Below are positions 8,615 through 14,233 of a stretch of DNA of 14,233 nt, in pieces. How positions within the stretch are numbered: the first letter of the stretch is position 1; each line of letters opens with the position of its first letter. The translations under genes and the position numbers were made by a program. Origin of the DNA: an uncultured Bacilli bacterium (lineage in GTDB: Bacteria > Bacillota_I > Bacilli_A > RF39 > UBA660); the NCBI GenBank assembly GCA_934162325.1, contig CAKPIH010000032.1, forward strand, positions 1-14,233, read 5' to 3'. The notes under the pieces are model-generated. The model searched no databases, was not told the DNA's origin, and saw only the letters and a program-made list of their open reading frames with translations.

Positions 8615-9294
8615 TTTAATACACCTCTATTTCTTCTCTTTTTAATAATAATAGTTATTACTGTAATTAATATAATTACTCCTACACCACTTATTATATA
8701 TAATTTATATTTATTTAGATAATTTATTATTATTTCAAAATAATTTTTTTTATTTTCTGTGTCATTACTATTATTTGATTTTTTTATATTATTTGTAGTA
8801 CGATAATGTTCTACTCTTTGTTTAAAACTATCATAACTAACATCATATTCATAATATTTACCACATAATGGAAATTTTTCTCCATCAACTCCTTCACATA
8901 AAGGATCTAAAGAATATATATTAAATCTTGGTAATTTAAATCTTATTGTATCTATTTCTGATTCACATTTATTAGAATATATATATATAGCCCATGATCC
9001 ATTACTTAATATCACATTAACTTTATTATTTTGTGGCTCTTTCTTATAATTTAAGCCATCATCAACTATAATGTAATAGTTATCTGGAATATTTACTATA
9101 TCTACACTAAACTTGTTATAGTCAGTACCACCTTCTTCTGTAGTTGCATTATCAATGTGTTCATATATTATTTTAATTTGTTTTGTTTCTTTTTTTAATT
9201 CTTTTATTTCCTCGGTAGTACAATCAGCTTTTATATATGGAATACTCAAAAATAGTATTAATATAATTATCGATTGATATATATTTTTTTTCAT
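8611..9294 (-). CDS. Exported single-pass membrane protein, first gene of the Tad operon
   Basis: The protein has 227 aa, family not recognised. It has a signal peptide (MKKNIYQ, hydrophobic 8-20, likely cleavage after Ala23 in IKA), an outside domain of about 170 residues with four cysteines (25, 110, 133, 144), an Asn/Ser/Lys spacer (165-185), a C-terminal membrane helix (about 198-217) and a basic tail KKRRNR. Topology: outside domain with a cytoplasmic stop-transfer tail. Cys25 is not in a lipobox (preceded by KAD). I choose ATG 9294: a GTG nine bases upstream (9303) lies inside the SD AAGGTGAG. The stop overlaps the start of the 707-aa gene (ATGA), so the two are coupled and may form a complex in which this protein anchors the soluble one (inference). 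Confidence 0.62.
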   Translation of the reverse strand: MKKNIYQSIIILILFLSIPYIKADCTTEEIKELKKETKQIKIIYEHIDNATTEEGGTDYNKFSVDIVNIPDNYYIIVDDGLNYKKEPQNNKVNVILSNGSWAIYIYSNKCESEIDTIRFKLPRFNIYSLDPLCEGVDGEKFPLCGKYYEYDVSYDSFKQRVEHYRTTNNIKKSNNSNDTENKKNYFEIIINYLNKYKLYIISGVGVIILITVITIIIKKRRNRGVLK

Positions 9295-9323
9295 ATATCT
9301 CACCTTGTCCTATTCTATAATGA

Positions 9324-9332
9324 ATTATATCA
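9324..9332 (-). promoter_or_regulatory. Extended -10 promoter for the Tad operon
   Basis: On the minus strand TGATATAAT (extended TG plus a perfect TATAAT) lies about 30 bases before the first operon gene. No good -35 is seen at 17 bases (TTTTAA at 9347-9352). It faces away from the promoter of the thioredoxin-like gene about 30 bases to the right. Confidence 0.6.
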
Positions 9333-9359
9333 TTTTTTTGCTTAATTTAAAAGAATTTT

Positions 9360-9388
9360 TTGCATTTTTTATTAAAAAGTGATATTAT
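9360..9388 (+). promoter_or_regulatory. Promoter for the CSHC thioredoxin-like gene
   Basis: TTGCAT (9360-9365), a 17-base spacer ending in TGA, then TATTAT (9383-9388). The predicted start of transcription falls about at the SD (9395), leaving a leader of only about nine bases. Confidence 0.5.
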
Positions 9389-9403
9389 TATTTTGGTGAT
9401 GTT

Positions 9404-9838
9404 ATGAAAAATAAAAAAAATATAATTATAATTATTACAATTATTATACTTGGTGTAGGAATAGGATATTTATTATTTAATAGTAGTGATAATGGTTTAG
9501 TTGAACTGAATTATAATGAATTAGCAACTAAAATTGAAAATAAAGAAGATTTCGTAGTTTGTATTTCTCGTACCACTTGTTCTCATTGTAATGATTATAA
9601 ACCTAAACTTAGAAAAGTAACTAATAAATATAAAATTAATATTTACTATACTGATATTGATAAGTATACTAAAACTGACTTAGAAAAATTTAATAATTTA
9701 ATTAGTTTTGATGGTAGTACTCCTGTTACTATATTTATTAAAAATGGAGAGGAAAAGACGACCGCTACTAGAATTGAAGGAGATGTATCTACTGATAAAA
9801 TTATTGATAAATTAAAAAAGAATGGCTTTATTGATTAA
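9404..9838 (+). CDS. Membrane-anchored thioredoxin-like protein with CSHC motif
   Basis: The protein has 144 aa: one N-terminal membrane helix (about 6-25), then a thioredoxin fold facing outside, with the redox motif C59-S-H-C62 in VCISRTTCSHCNDY, the second strand NIYYTDIDK and the loop before the cis-proline (STP107V). The pattern resembles small anchored thioredoxins such as the bacteriocin transport accessory group. An activity as thiol-disulfide oxidoreductase outside the membrane is expected; whether it oxidises or reduces cannot be read from the sequence. SD GGTGAT before ATG 9404. It is divergent from the Tad operon, whose first two products are Cys-containing exported proteins, which makes a folding role attractive (inference). 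Its 3' end overlaps trmL, on the other strand, by 11 bases. Confidence 0.82.
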   Translation: MKNKKNIIIIITIIILGVGIGYLLFNSSDNGLVELNYNELATKIENKEDFVVCISRTTCSHCNDYKPKLRKVTNKYKINIYYTDIDKYTKTDLEKFNNLISFDGSTPVTIFIKNGEEKTTATRIEGDVSTDKIIDKLKKNGFID

Positions 9839-9855
9839 GGCCATCTTCTTTTTTT
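9811..9855. terminator. Bidirectional terminator across the overlapping stops of the thioredoxin-like gene and trmL
   Basis: The left arm ATGGCTT (9822-9828) pairs with AAGGCCAT (9837-9844) with one bulged G and an 8-base loop; AAG/CTT may extend it outside. On the plus strand CTTCTTTTTTT follows (to 9855); on the minus strand the hairpin is followed by CTTTTTT (9814-9820 region). It can therefore end transcription in both directions. Both stop codons lie inside it. Confidence 0.65.
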
Positions 9856-10352
9856 AGATAATCTTCTCCTTTAAAAGGATCACTTCTTAATAAATTCGGA
9901 AAATTTTGTTGTCTTAATGCTTCATATGTTATTAATGCTACACAGTTAGATAGATTTAATGCTCTAATATTCTCACTGGTTGGTATTCGATAGCATTTAT
10001 CTAAATTATTATGAAGTATTTCTTTTGGTATTCCTGTACTTTCTTTTCCAAATATTAAATAATAATTTTTATTTTTATCTGAAAAGTCTATCTCACTATA
10101 TGCTTTTGTTCCATATCTAGTAAAGTAATAATATTCTCCTTTGTTTTTATTTTTAAAATCTTCAAAATCTATATATCTTTGGTAATGTACTTTATCTATA
10201 TAATTTACTCCACTTCTTTTTATTCTTTTTTCATCCATTACAAATCCAAGTGGCTCTATTAAATGTAAATAACTATTTGTACCAGCACATGTTCTCATTA
10301 TATTTCCTGTATTTTCTGGTATTTCTGGTTCATACAAAACTACATTAATCAT
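9828..10352 (-). CDS. trmL: tRNA (cytidine/uridine-34 2'-O)-methyltransferase TrmL
   Basis: A 174-aa SPOUT-family enzyme that methylates the ribose 2'-OH of the wobble base (position 34) in certain leucine tRNAs using S-adenosylmethionine. All family motifs are present: PENTGNIMRTC (12-22), IFGKESTGIP (100-109) and the knot-forming RIPTSENIRALNLSNCVAL (122-140) followed by ITYEALRQQ. The C-terminus is about 15 residues longer than short family members. ATG 10352 lies eight bases inside the upstream thioredoxin-like gene, with GGAAG as SD, so it is translationally coupled and in the same transcript. The 3' end overlaps the convergent CSHC gene by 11 bases within a bidirectional terminator. No key residue seems missing. 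Confidence 0.94.
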   Translation of the reverse strand: MINVVLYEPEIPENTGNIMRTCAGTNSYLHLIEPLGFVMDEKRIKRSGVNYIDKVHYQRYIDFEDFKNKNKGEYYYFTRYGTKAYSEIDFSDKNKNYYLIFGKESTGIPKEILHNNLDKCYRIPTSENIRALNLSNCVALITYEALRQQNFPNLLRSDPFKGEDYLKKEDGLNQ

Positions 10353-10851
10353 TTATTACATCTTCCTTTTCTAGGTATTTTTCTAACAATTTAATGTTAT
10401 AATTATTTTCTTTTATATTATAAGAACTTGATATTTTTCCATCTTTAATTATTACTATTGTAGGAACTTCAGTCATTTTCTTACCATATTTCTTATTTAT
10501 TTCTTTTACTATGTTGCTTTCTTTTAACTCTTCGGTTAAATCTAAATATAATATTTTATTATTCAAATTATTTTTATTTATAATATTTTTAAATTTATTT
10601 TCAAATAATCTTATACTCTCATCATTTAATTCTGATACATATATAATTGCATCTTTATTTTCTACTAAGTAATTATTTAATTCGTTATAATTAATAACTA
10701 ACAAATAATCATCAAGAATTGGTGTTTGTAATTTGCTTTTTTCATAGGTGTTTTTCCATAAAAATAAATTAATTACTACTACTATTGTTAATATTAATAC
10801 TATTGATAATAATATATAATTTTTTAATGGTATTTCTTTTTCTTTTTTCAT
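10345..10851 (-). CDS. Membrane-anchored thioredoxin-like protein without cysteines
   Basis: The protein has 168 aa with one N-terminal membrane helix (about 11-32), followed by a thioredoxin-like domain: DAIIYVSELNDES where the CxxC normally lies, KILYLDLTEE as the next strand, then TEVPTIVIIKDGKI with the expected cis-proline (130). It contains no cysteine, so it cannot be a redox enzyme of the usual kind; a binding or chaperone role is possible. It shares the stretch NYNEL and overall layout with the CSHC protein encoded 0.5 kb away, suggesting a degenerate paralogue. I choose ATG 10851 because a perfect SD (AAAGGAGG) precedes it; an upstream in-frame start (10896) would lie in the promoter. 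Overlaps trmL by eight bases. Confidence 0.75.
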   Translation of the reverse strand: MKKEKEIPLKNYILLSIVLILTIVVVINLFLWKNTYEKSKLQTPILDDYLLVINYNELNNYLVENKDAIIYVSELNDESIRLFENKFKNIINKNNLNNKILYLDLTEELKESNIVKEINKKYGKKMTEVPTIVIIKDGKISSSYNIKENNYNIKLLEKYLEKEDVIND

Positions 10852-10868
10852 TTGGTACCTCCTTTTAT

Positions 10869-10896
10869 ATTGTATCATATTTTTTTTACTTTTCAA
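10869..10896 (-). promoter_or_regulatory. Promoter for the cysteine-free thioredoxin-like gene and trmL
   Basis: On the minus strand TTGAAA (10891-10896), a 16-base spacer ending in TGA, then TACAAT (10869-10874), followed closely by AAAGGAGG. It is divergent from the queH promoter. Confidence 0.65.
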
Positions 10897-10924
10897 GAAA
10901 TTATATGATTTTTTTTTAATTCTA

Positions 10925-10933
10925 TGCTATAAT
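10925..10933 (+). promoter_or_regulatory. Extended -10 promoter for queH
   Basis: TGCTATAAT (10925-10933), an extended -10 with a consensus hexamer, lies 25 bases before the queH start. No clear -35 is seen in the A/T-rich stretch upstream. Confidence 0.6.
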
Positions 10934-10958
10934 ATTGTTGCTTATTCGAGGTGAGAAA

Positions 10959-11558
10959 ATGAAAGAAAATTATAGTGCTATGTGCGAAAATATTTTAAAT
11001 AATTTAAATGGTAAAAAGAAACTACTATTACATAGTTGTTGTGGACCTTGTAGTAGTTATGTAATTAGCTATTTAACAAAATACTTTGATATTACTATTC
11101 TTTATTATAATCCGAATATTTTTCCATATGATGAATACCTAAAAAGGAAGGAAGAACAAATAAAGTTAATTAATGAAATTGATAAAGTTAATTGTGTTGA
11201 TATTATTGATTGTGACTATGATAATGATTATTATAATGAATGCATTAAAGGATTAGAAAAGGAACCTGAAAGAGGTAATAGATGTAAAGTGTGCTATTAC
11301 TTAAGAATGGAAAAAACGGCTATCTTAGCTAAAGAGAACGATTATGATTTCTTTTGTACTACTTTATCAGTAAGTCCTTACAAAAACGCCGAATGGATTA
11401 ATAATTATGGAAAAGAACTTGAAAATAAATATAATATTAAATGGTTATATTCTGATTTCAAAAAAAAGGATGGATATAAATCATCCATCTTATTATCTAA
11501 TAAATATAATTTGTATAGACAAAACTATTGTGGTTGTATATATTCTAAACCCCAGTAG
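10959..11558 (+). CDS. queH: Epoxyqueuosine reductase QueH
   Basis: A 199-aa member of the QueH family (formerly DUF208), which reduces epoxyqueuosine to queuosine in tRNA, the last step of queuosine synthesis; it replaces the cobalamin enzyme QueG in many bacteria. The metal and cluster-binding signature is complete: LLHSCCGPCSSYV (C27, C28, C31), GNRCKVCYYLRM (C109, C112), FFCTTLSVSPYKN and the end motif YRQNYCGC (C191, C193). I choose ATG 10959 with SD AGGTGAG; an in-frame TTG at 10935 is too close to the -10 box. No other queuosine gene is in the window, so queuine or a precursor may be salvaged or made elsewhere (inference). Its last 14 bases overlap the convergent tail-anchored gene. 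Confidence 0.95.
   Translation: MKENYSAMCENILNNLNGKKKLLLHSCCGPCSSYVISYLTKYFDITILYYNPNIFPYDEYLKRKEEQIKLINEIDKVNCVDIIDCDYDNDYYNECIKGLEKEPERGNRCKVCYYLRMEKTAILAKENDYDFFCTTLSVSPYKNAEWINNYGKELENKYNIKWLYSDFKKKDGYKSSILLSNKYNLYRQNYCGCIYSKPQ
11460..11489 (-). terminator. Terminator for the tail-anchored protein gene, inside queH
   Basis: On the minus strand GATGGAT (11489-11483), a 7-base loop and ATCCATC (11475-11469) form a perfect 7-bp stem, followed by C and eight T (11467-11460). It lies about 55 bases beyond the stop of the convergent gene and is written in the antisense of queH codons for KKKDGYKSS. Confidence 0.65.
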
Positions 11559-11565
11559 TTTTTTT
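11523..11565 (+). terminator. Possible queH terminator overlapping its own stop codon
   Basis: AACTATTGTGG (11523-11533) can pair with CCCCAGTAGTT (11550-11560) with one mismatch and one G-U pair, loop of 16 bases, followed by TTTTT (to 11565). The stop TAG (11556-11558) is inside the right arm. The large loop lowers confidence. Confidence 0.4.
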
Positions 11566-12540
11566 CTGAATTAATATGTATGCAACTACTACTACAGCTA
11601 TTGCTAACAATATACATATTGTACCAATAATGATATATTTTACATTAGCTTTTCCTTTGTTATTTAATTTTGCTACATTAGGTTGTCCAGCTATAGGTGC
11701 TGTTCCAGTAATACTTGCTAAACTTGGATCTGAAACAATTGCTAATTTTTCTGCTTGTGGATTTGGCATATTATTTTCTGGTAATACATTATTAACATTA
11801 TTATTAATACTATTATTTGTCAAATTGTTATTTAATGTATTAGCAGGCATTTCTTCAGTAGTGTTAGGAATTACATTTGTTGCTTGGCTATTATTATTTA
11901 CTACTGGTGGTATTGGTTCAACAACAGGTGTCTCATTTACCATTGGTTCCTCAGCTTTTACTTCTGGTGATGATGTATTTTCATTTTCTGCAGAAGTAAA
12001 AATAGGTACAGTGCTAACTGATTGTTCAACTGGTTGTACCACTTCATTACTTGATGGAATTTCCCAAGTTGGTACCTCTGATGTTTTTAACACTGGTTCT
12101 TCAACTTTTAAATTAGTATTATAAAAAACTTCTGCTAATGCTACTAGTTCTTTACTAGTTATTGCTATAGAACAGTTATTATAATACTCTTGTTCACCTA
12201 ATGTTGGAACATCATTACTTAATGATAACGTATATTTTTCTGTTAAACTACTTAATAGTTTATCTGCCGCCTCACCTTTTTGATTATTAGTTGGAATTAA
12301 AATAACAATATTATATACAATTTCACTTAATTTTGCTTTCTCTTCCGGCATAATATTATCAATAAAATATTTACCTTCTGAATTTAAAATTAATCTAGAT
12401 ACAAAAATTTGTTTATTTTCTTCATTTTCATCAATGAAATATACTAAATAATCTTTGTTATTAAAATTAAACTTTATTAAACTAGATGCCTGCATTTGAG
12501 TATTGTTATTTTTATTCATAATTATAAAATTTTTATTCAT
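11545..12540 (-). CDS. Tail-anchored protein with Asn/Pro/Thr-rich linker
   Basis: The protein has 331 aa. The N-terminal part (about 18-63: SLIKFNFNNKDYLVYF, then QIFVSRLILNSEGKYFI) has the feel of a small beta domain like DUF1292 proteins, a tentative likeness only. Residues 70-145 are folded, of unknown family. From about 148 to 295 there is a low-complexity linker rich in Glu, Pro, Val, Thr and Asn (for example NNNLTNNSINNNVNN). One membrane helix ends the protein (about 302-324) with tail QKKTTGV. There is no signal peptide, so the N-terminal domain is expected in the cytoplasm with a C-terminal anchor. I choose ATG 12540 with SD AAGGAGG; upstream in-frame starts precede the SD. It overlaps convergent queH by 14 bases. 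Function unknown. Confidence 0.7.
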   Translation of the reverse strand: MNKNFIIMNKNNNTQMQASSLIKFNFNNKDYLVYFIDENEENKQIFVSRLILNSEGKYFIDNIMPEEKAKLSEIVYNIVILIPTNNQKGEAADKLLSSLTEKYTLSLSNDVPTLGEQEYYNNCSIAITSKELVALAEVFYNTNLKVEEPVLKTSEVPTWEIPSSNEVVQPVEQSVSTVPIFTSAENENTSSPEVKAEEPMVNETPVVEPIPPVVNNNSQATNVIPNTTEEMPANTLNNNLTNNSINNNVNNVLPENNMPNPQAEKLAIVSDPSLASITGTAPIAGQPNVAKLNNKGKANVKYIIIGTICILLAIAVVVVAYILIQKKTTGV

Positions 12541-12564
12541 AAAAAAGTCCTCCTTAATTATATT

Positions 12565-12583
12565 AATGATAGCCACTATCATT
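12565..12583. promoter_or_regulatory. Perfect inverted repeat in the leader of the tail-anchored protein gene
   Basis: AATGATAG-CCA-CTATCATT: 8-base arms around a 3-base centre, lying between the -10 box and the SD, just after the expected transcription start. The size suits a dimeric repressor operator; a small RNA hairpin is also possible. There is no run of T after it, so it is not a terminator. Confidence 0.5.
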
Positions 12584-12595
12584 TATTCTGAAGTA

Positions 12596-12624
12596 AGTAT
12601 ATCACATTTTTTTTACTCTTACAA
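12596..12624 (-). promoter_or_regulatory. Promoter for the tail-anchored protein gene
   Basis: On the minus strand TTGTAA (12619-12624), a 17-base spacer ending in TGA, then TATACT (12596-12601): the best complete promoter in the window, with -35, extended -10 and -10. Confidence 0.7.
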
Positions 12625-12643
12625 GCATTATTTGAAATTAAAG

Positions 12644-14092
12644 TTAATTTTTATCATTTAATTTTCTCACTTTGGTCAAAGTATTTCTATTTAATTCTTT
12701 ACTTTTTATTAATTTTTCTTTAATTAAATATACTTTATTTTTATTATCAATTATATTTTTTTCAATTAATTCAATTTTTTTGTAGGCTTTATCATATTCT
12801 TTAAAACTATATGATAGAAAGTAATCTTTAAATTCTTTCTTTAGTTTCTGAACATCTTCTAATGCTAAATCAATATTATAATTCAAACTATCTATATCAT
12901 ATATTTTGTTATTGATTTCACTTTCATAGTTACCTAATGAATAGATTATTTTTTCTTGTTTTTCATAATGCATATTTTTTAACATGTTATGTAATAGTTT
13001 TCTAGTTGCTACTGTTCTGGCACCAATGCCTGGTAATATTCCACGCAGTGGTGTAAGTGAAAGCAACCAAATATATCTTAAACTTGATGTTAAAAAACCA
13101 TTCATTCCTTTTAACTTACTTTCAACATACTTTCTTTCACTTATTTTATCTACTTTTTTTGATAATTCTTCAAGATAATTATTGTTTTTTTCTATTATTA
13201 AATTACAACAATTTTCTACTTCCTCTAAATTTACTATTTTGTTTTTTGCATCTTTATATCTTTTATCTCTTGCAGATAATTCTTGAACTCTTTTATTACT
13301 TATTTCTTTCATTTTTTCTGTTTTTTCAACTAGTTCATCTAAGTTTTTATAAAGATATTTATACTCTTCTAATAATTTTATTTTCTTAGGAATTTTATTA
13401 ATTTCTTCTTTTTGTAAAGTTTTTCTATAATTTATTATATCATCAATTAATAAACTATCATCTAGTAACAATGGTTCTTCAATTAGATTATTATTTTTTA
13501 ATAATTTATATTCTTTATTAATCTTTTCTAGTTTTTTTAATAATGTATTTATCTTGTTATTAATATCAATTGCTTTTAAATATATACTATTATCATCCTC
13601 ATATTTATTTAGTATATATTCTTCACTTTCTACTATTTCACATTCGTTTTTTAATTTTTCTAGTTCTTTTCCGAATTTTAATAAAATTTTATTTTCTAAT
13701 TTATTATCATTTATTATTGGTTTATTCTCTTTATAATGTACTTTAATATCATTTGTTTTAAGTTCTTTATTTGTTGCTATTTTTTTTGAATTATCTTTTT
13801 TAACATAAATATTATTTTTTTCTTCTAGTGATACATTGTTGCTTTTTGTATAGCTAATAGTATTGCTTATATTATTATCATCATTTTTTTCATATGTCTG
13901 ACTTTTAATACCTAGTTTTTCTATACCTTCTCCAATAATTCCTAAAATTAAAAAAGGAGAAAATAGTACTATTTTTATAGGACTATCATCATTTTTTGCT
14001 TTTATTTCTTCATTATTCTCTTTTATCTTTTTTCTTTTATTTTTATATGAATACTTTCTTTCTCTAAATCTTTCTCTGATTTCGTTTGCCAT
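12644..14092 (-). CDS. Long coiled-coil protein with membrane segment, unknown function
   Basis: The protein has 482 aa, family not recognised. It begins with a very basic stretch (RERFRERKYSYKNKRKK, 6-22), then a hydrophobic segment (about 38-56, VLFSPFLILGIIGEG). An Asn/Lys-rich linker (62-140) leads into long Lys/Glu/Leu-rich helices with heptad character (about 145-325 and 370-480). Between them lies a hydrophobic, Gly/Pro-containing patch (about 331-357: SLRYIWLLSLTPLRGILPGIGAR), perhaps membrane-touching. I choose ATG 14092 (SD GGTGAT after an extended -10 promoter). The longer frame to 14188 would start inside the 5S rRNA and cross its terminator, and its extra N-terminus is an artefact. 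A scaffold or division-type role could be imagined, but nothing in the sequence shows it. No terminator is evident before the next promoter. Confidence 0.7.
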   Translation of the reverse strand: MANEIRERFRERKYSYKNKRKKIKENNEEIKAKNDDSPIKIVLFSPFLILGIIGEGIEKLGIKSQTYEKNDDNNISNTISYTKSNNVSLEEKNNIYVKKDNSKKIATNKELKTNDIKVHYKENKPIINDNKLENKILLKFGKELEKLKNECEIVESEEYILNKYEDDNSIYLKAIDINNKINTLLKKLEKINKEYKLLKNNNLIEEPLLLDDSLLIDDIINYRKTLQKEEINKIPKKIKLLEEYKYLYKNLDELVEKTEKMKEISNKRVQELSARDKRYKDAKNKIVNLEEVENCCNLIIEKNNNYLEELSKKVDKISERKYVESKLKGMNGFLTSSLRYIWLLSLTPLRGILPGIGARTVATRKLLHNMLKNMHYEKQEKIIYSLGNYESEINNKIYDIDSLNYNIDLALEDVQKLKKEFKDYFLSYSFKEYDKAYKKIELIEKNIIDNKNKVYLIKEKLIKSKELNRNTLTKVRKLNDKN

Positions 14093-14108
14093 GAAAATCA
14101 CCATTGTT

Positions 14109-14117
14109 ATTATAACA
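14109..14117 (-). promoter_or_regulatory. Extended -10 promoter for the coiled-coil gene
   Basis: On the minus strand TGTTATAAT (extended TG plus consensus TATAAT) lies between the rRNA terminator and the gene. No -35 is visible. The expected start of transcription is about 14102, at the SD. Confidence 0.55.
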
Positions 14118-14130
14118 TAGAAGTAAGAAA

Positions 14131-14169
14131 AGAAAAAGTCCAAATATCTCCAATTAGAGATATTTGGAC
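14131..14169 (-). terminator. Intrinsic terminator after 5S rRNA
   Basis: Perfect 13-bp stem: GTCCAAATATCTC (14138-14150) with GAGATATTTGGAC (14157-14169), loop of six. Read on the minus strand it is followed by TTTTTCTTTTC. The plus-strand side has an A-run instead of T, so it works for the minus strand, ending the rRNA transcript coming from the right. Confidence 0.9.
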
Positions 14170-14181
14170 ATAAAAAAAATA

Positions 14182-14233
14182 TTGGCAACGACCTATTTTA
14201 GCAACTAATCACTATCTTCGGCGCTGAAGTGCT
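14182..14233 (-). rRNA. rrf: 5S rRNA, 3' part only (cut by window edge)
   Basis: On the minus strand the sequence begins AGCACTTCAGCGCCGAAGAT and ends GGTCGTTGCCAAT. This matches the conserved second half of bacterial 5S rRNA (TTCAGCGCCGA, then the stem ending in GCCAA). About 52 of roughly 115 bases are present; the 5' part is outside the window. The position of the exact 3' end is good to a few bases. A strong terminator follows 13 bases later. In Bacillota 5S usually closes a 16S-23S-5S operon, so 23S is expected to the right (inference). Confidence 0.88.

Noticed and set aside
8611..9294. Lipoprotein call for the 227-aa protein because of Cys25 after the signal peptide
   Set aside because: The residues before Cys (KAD) do not make a lipobox; signal peptidase I cleavage after Ala23 fits better.
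11576..12124. 182-aa open frame on the plus strand
   Set aside because: It is antisense to the tail-anchored protein gene; its composition mirrors the repetitive linker codons and no SD precedes it.
12984..13736. Three short plus-strand frames (64, 110 and 60 aa)
   Set aside because: All are antisense to the coiled-coil gene; the Leu/Phe-rich translation is the shadow of Lys/Glu codons. The apparent membrane character is an artefact.
14093..14188. N-terminal extension of the coiled-coil protein to an in-frame start at 14188
   Set aside because: It would start within the 5S rRNA and read through the terminator hairpin and the -10 box; ATG 14092 has its own SD.

Overview
The window is very AT-rich and nearly all coding. 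Strong Shine-Dalgarno (SD) sequences (AAGGAGG, AGGTGAT), tight operons and Gram-positive-style protein sorting (signal peptides, membrane anchors, no secretin or other outer-membrane gene) point to a low-GC Bacillota. Two genes end in TGA inside ATGA overlaps while TGG encodes Trp, so the standard bacterial code applies and a Mycoplasma-type code does not. A small-genome uncultured member of Bacilli is plausible, but I cannot place it more closely.

Layout. Bases 1-9294 (minus strand, read right to left) are one compact ten-gene operon for a Tad-type (type IVc) pilus or secretion apparatus. It starts with two Cys-containing exported proteins of unknown family (227 and 707 aa), then a membrane-anchored pseudopilin-like protein, a CpaB/RcpC-like SAF protein, the CpaF/TadA ATPase, the TadB- and TadC-like platform proteins, a 60-aa pilin-like peptide, a TadE-like pseudopilin and a CpaE/TadZ-like protein cut by the left window edge. 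Several junctions are translationally coupled (ATGA or TAATG). No prepilin peptidase is in the window.

Bases 9304-10958 hold a divergent membrane-anchored thioredoxin-like gene with a CSHC motif, convergent with trmL (tRNA wobble 2'-O-methyltransferase). trmL is co-transcribed behind a second thioredoxin-like gene that has no cysteines. Bases 10959-12540 hold queH (epoxyqueuosine reductase), convergent with a tail-anchored Asn/Pro/Thr-rich protein. Bases 12644-14092 encode a long coiled-coil protein with a membrane segment. At the right edge lies the 3' end of a 5S rRNA (minus strand) followed by a strong intrinsic terminator, so an rRNA operon probably lies to the right.

How it fits together: CpaF would drive assembly of the small pilin-like proteins through the TadB/TadC platform, with CpaE/TadZ at the cytoplasmic face and CpaB at the membrane. 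The two leading exported proteins are candidate surface or tip components whose even cysteine counts suggest disulfides. The divergent CSHC protein is a candidate thiol oxidoreductase for them (inference). DNA use is economical: the two convergent pairs overlap at their stop codons, and terminators lie inside coding sequence. All six promoters I can propose have an extended -10 (TGN before the hexamer). No intergenic stretch exceeds about 110 bases, and I see no CRISPR array, insertion sequence or tRNA.
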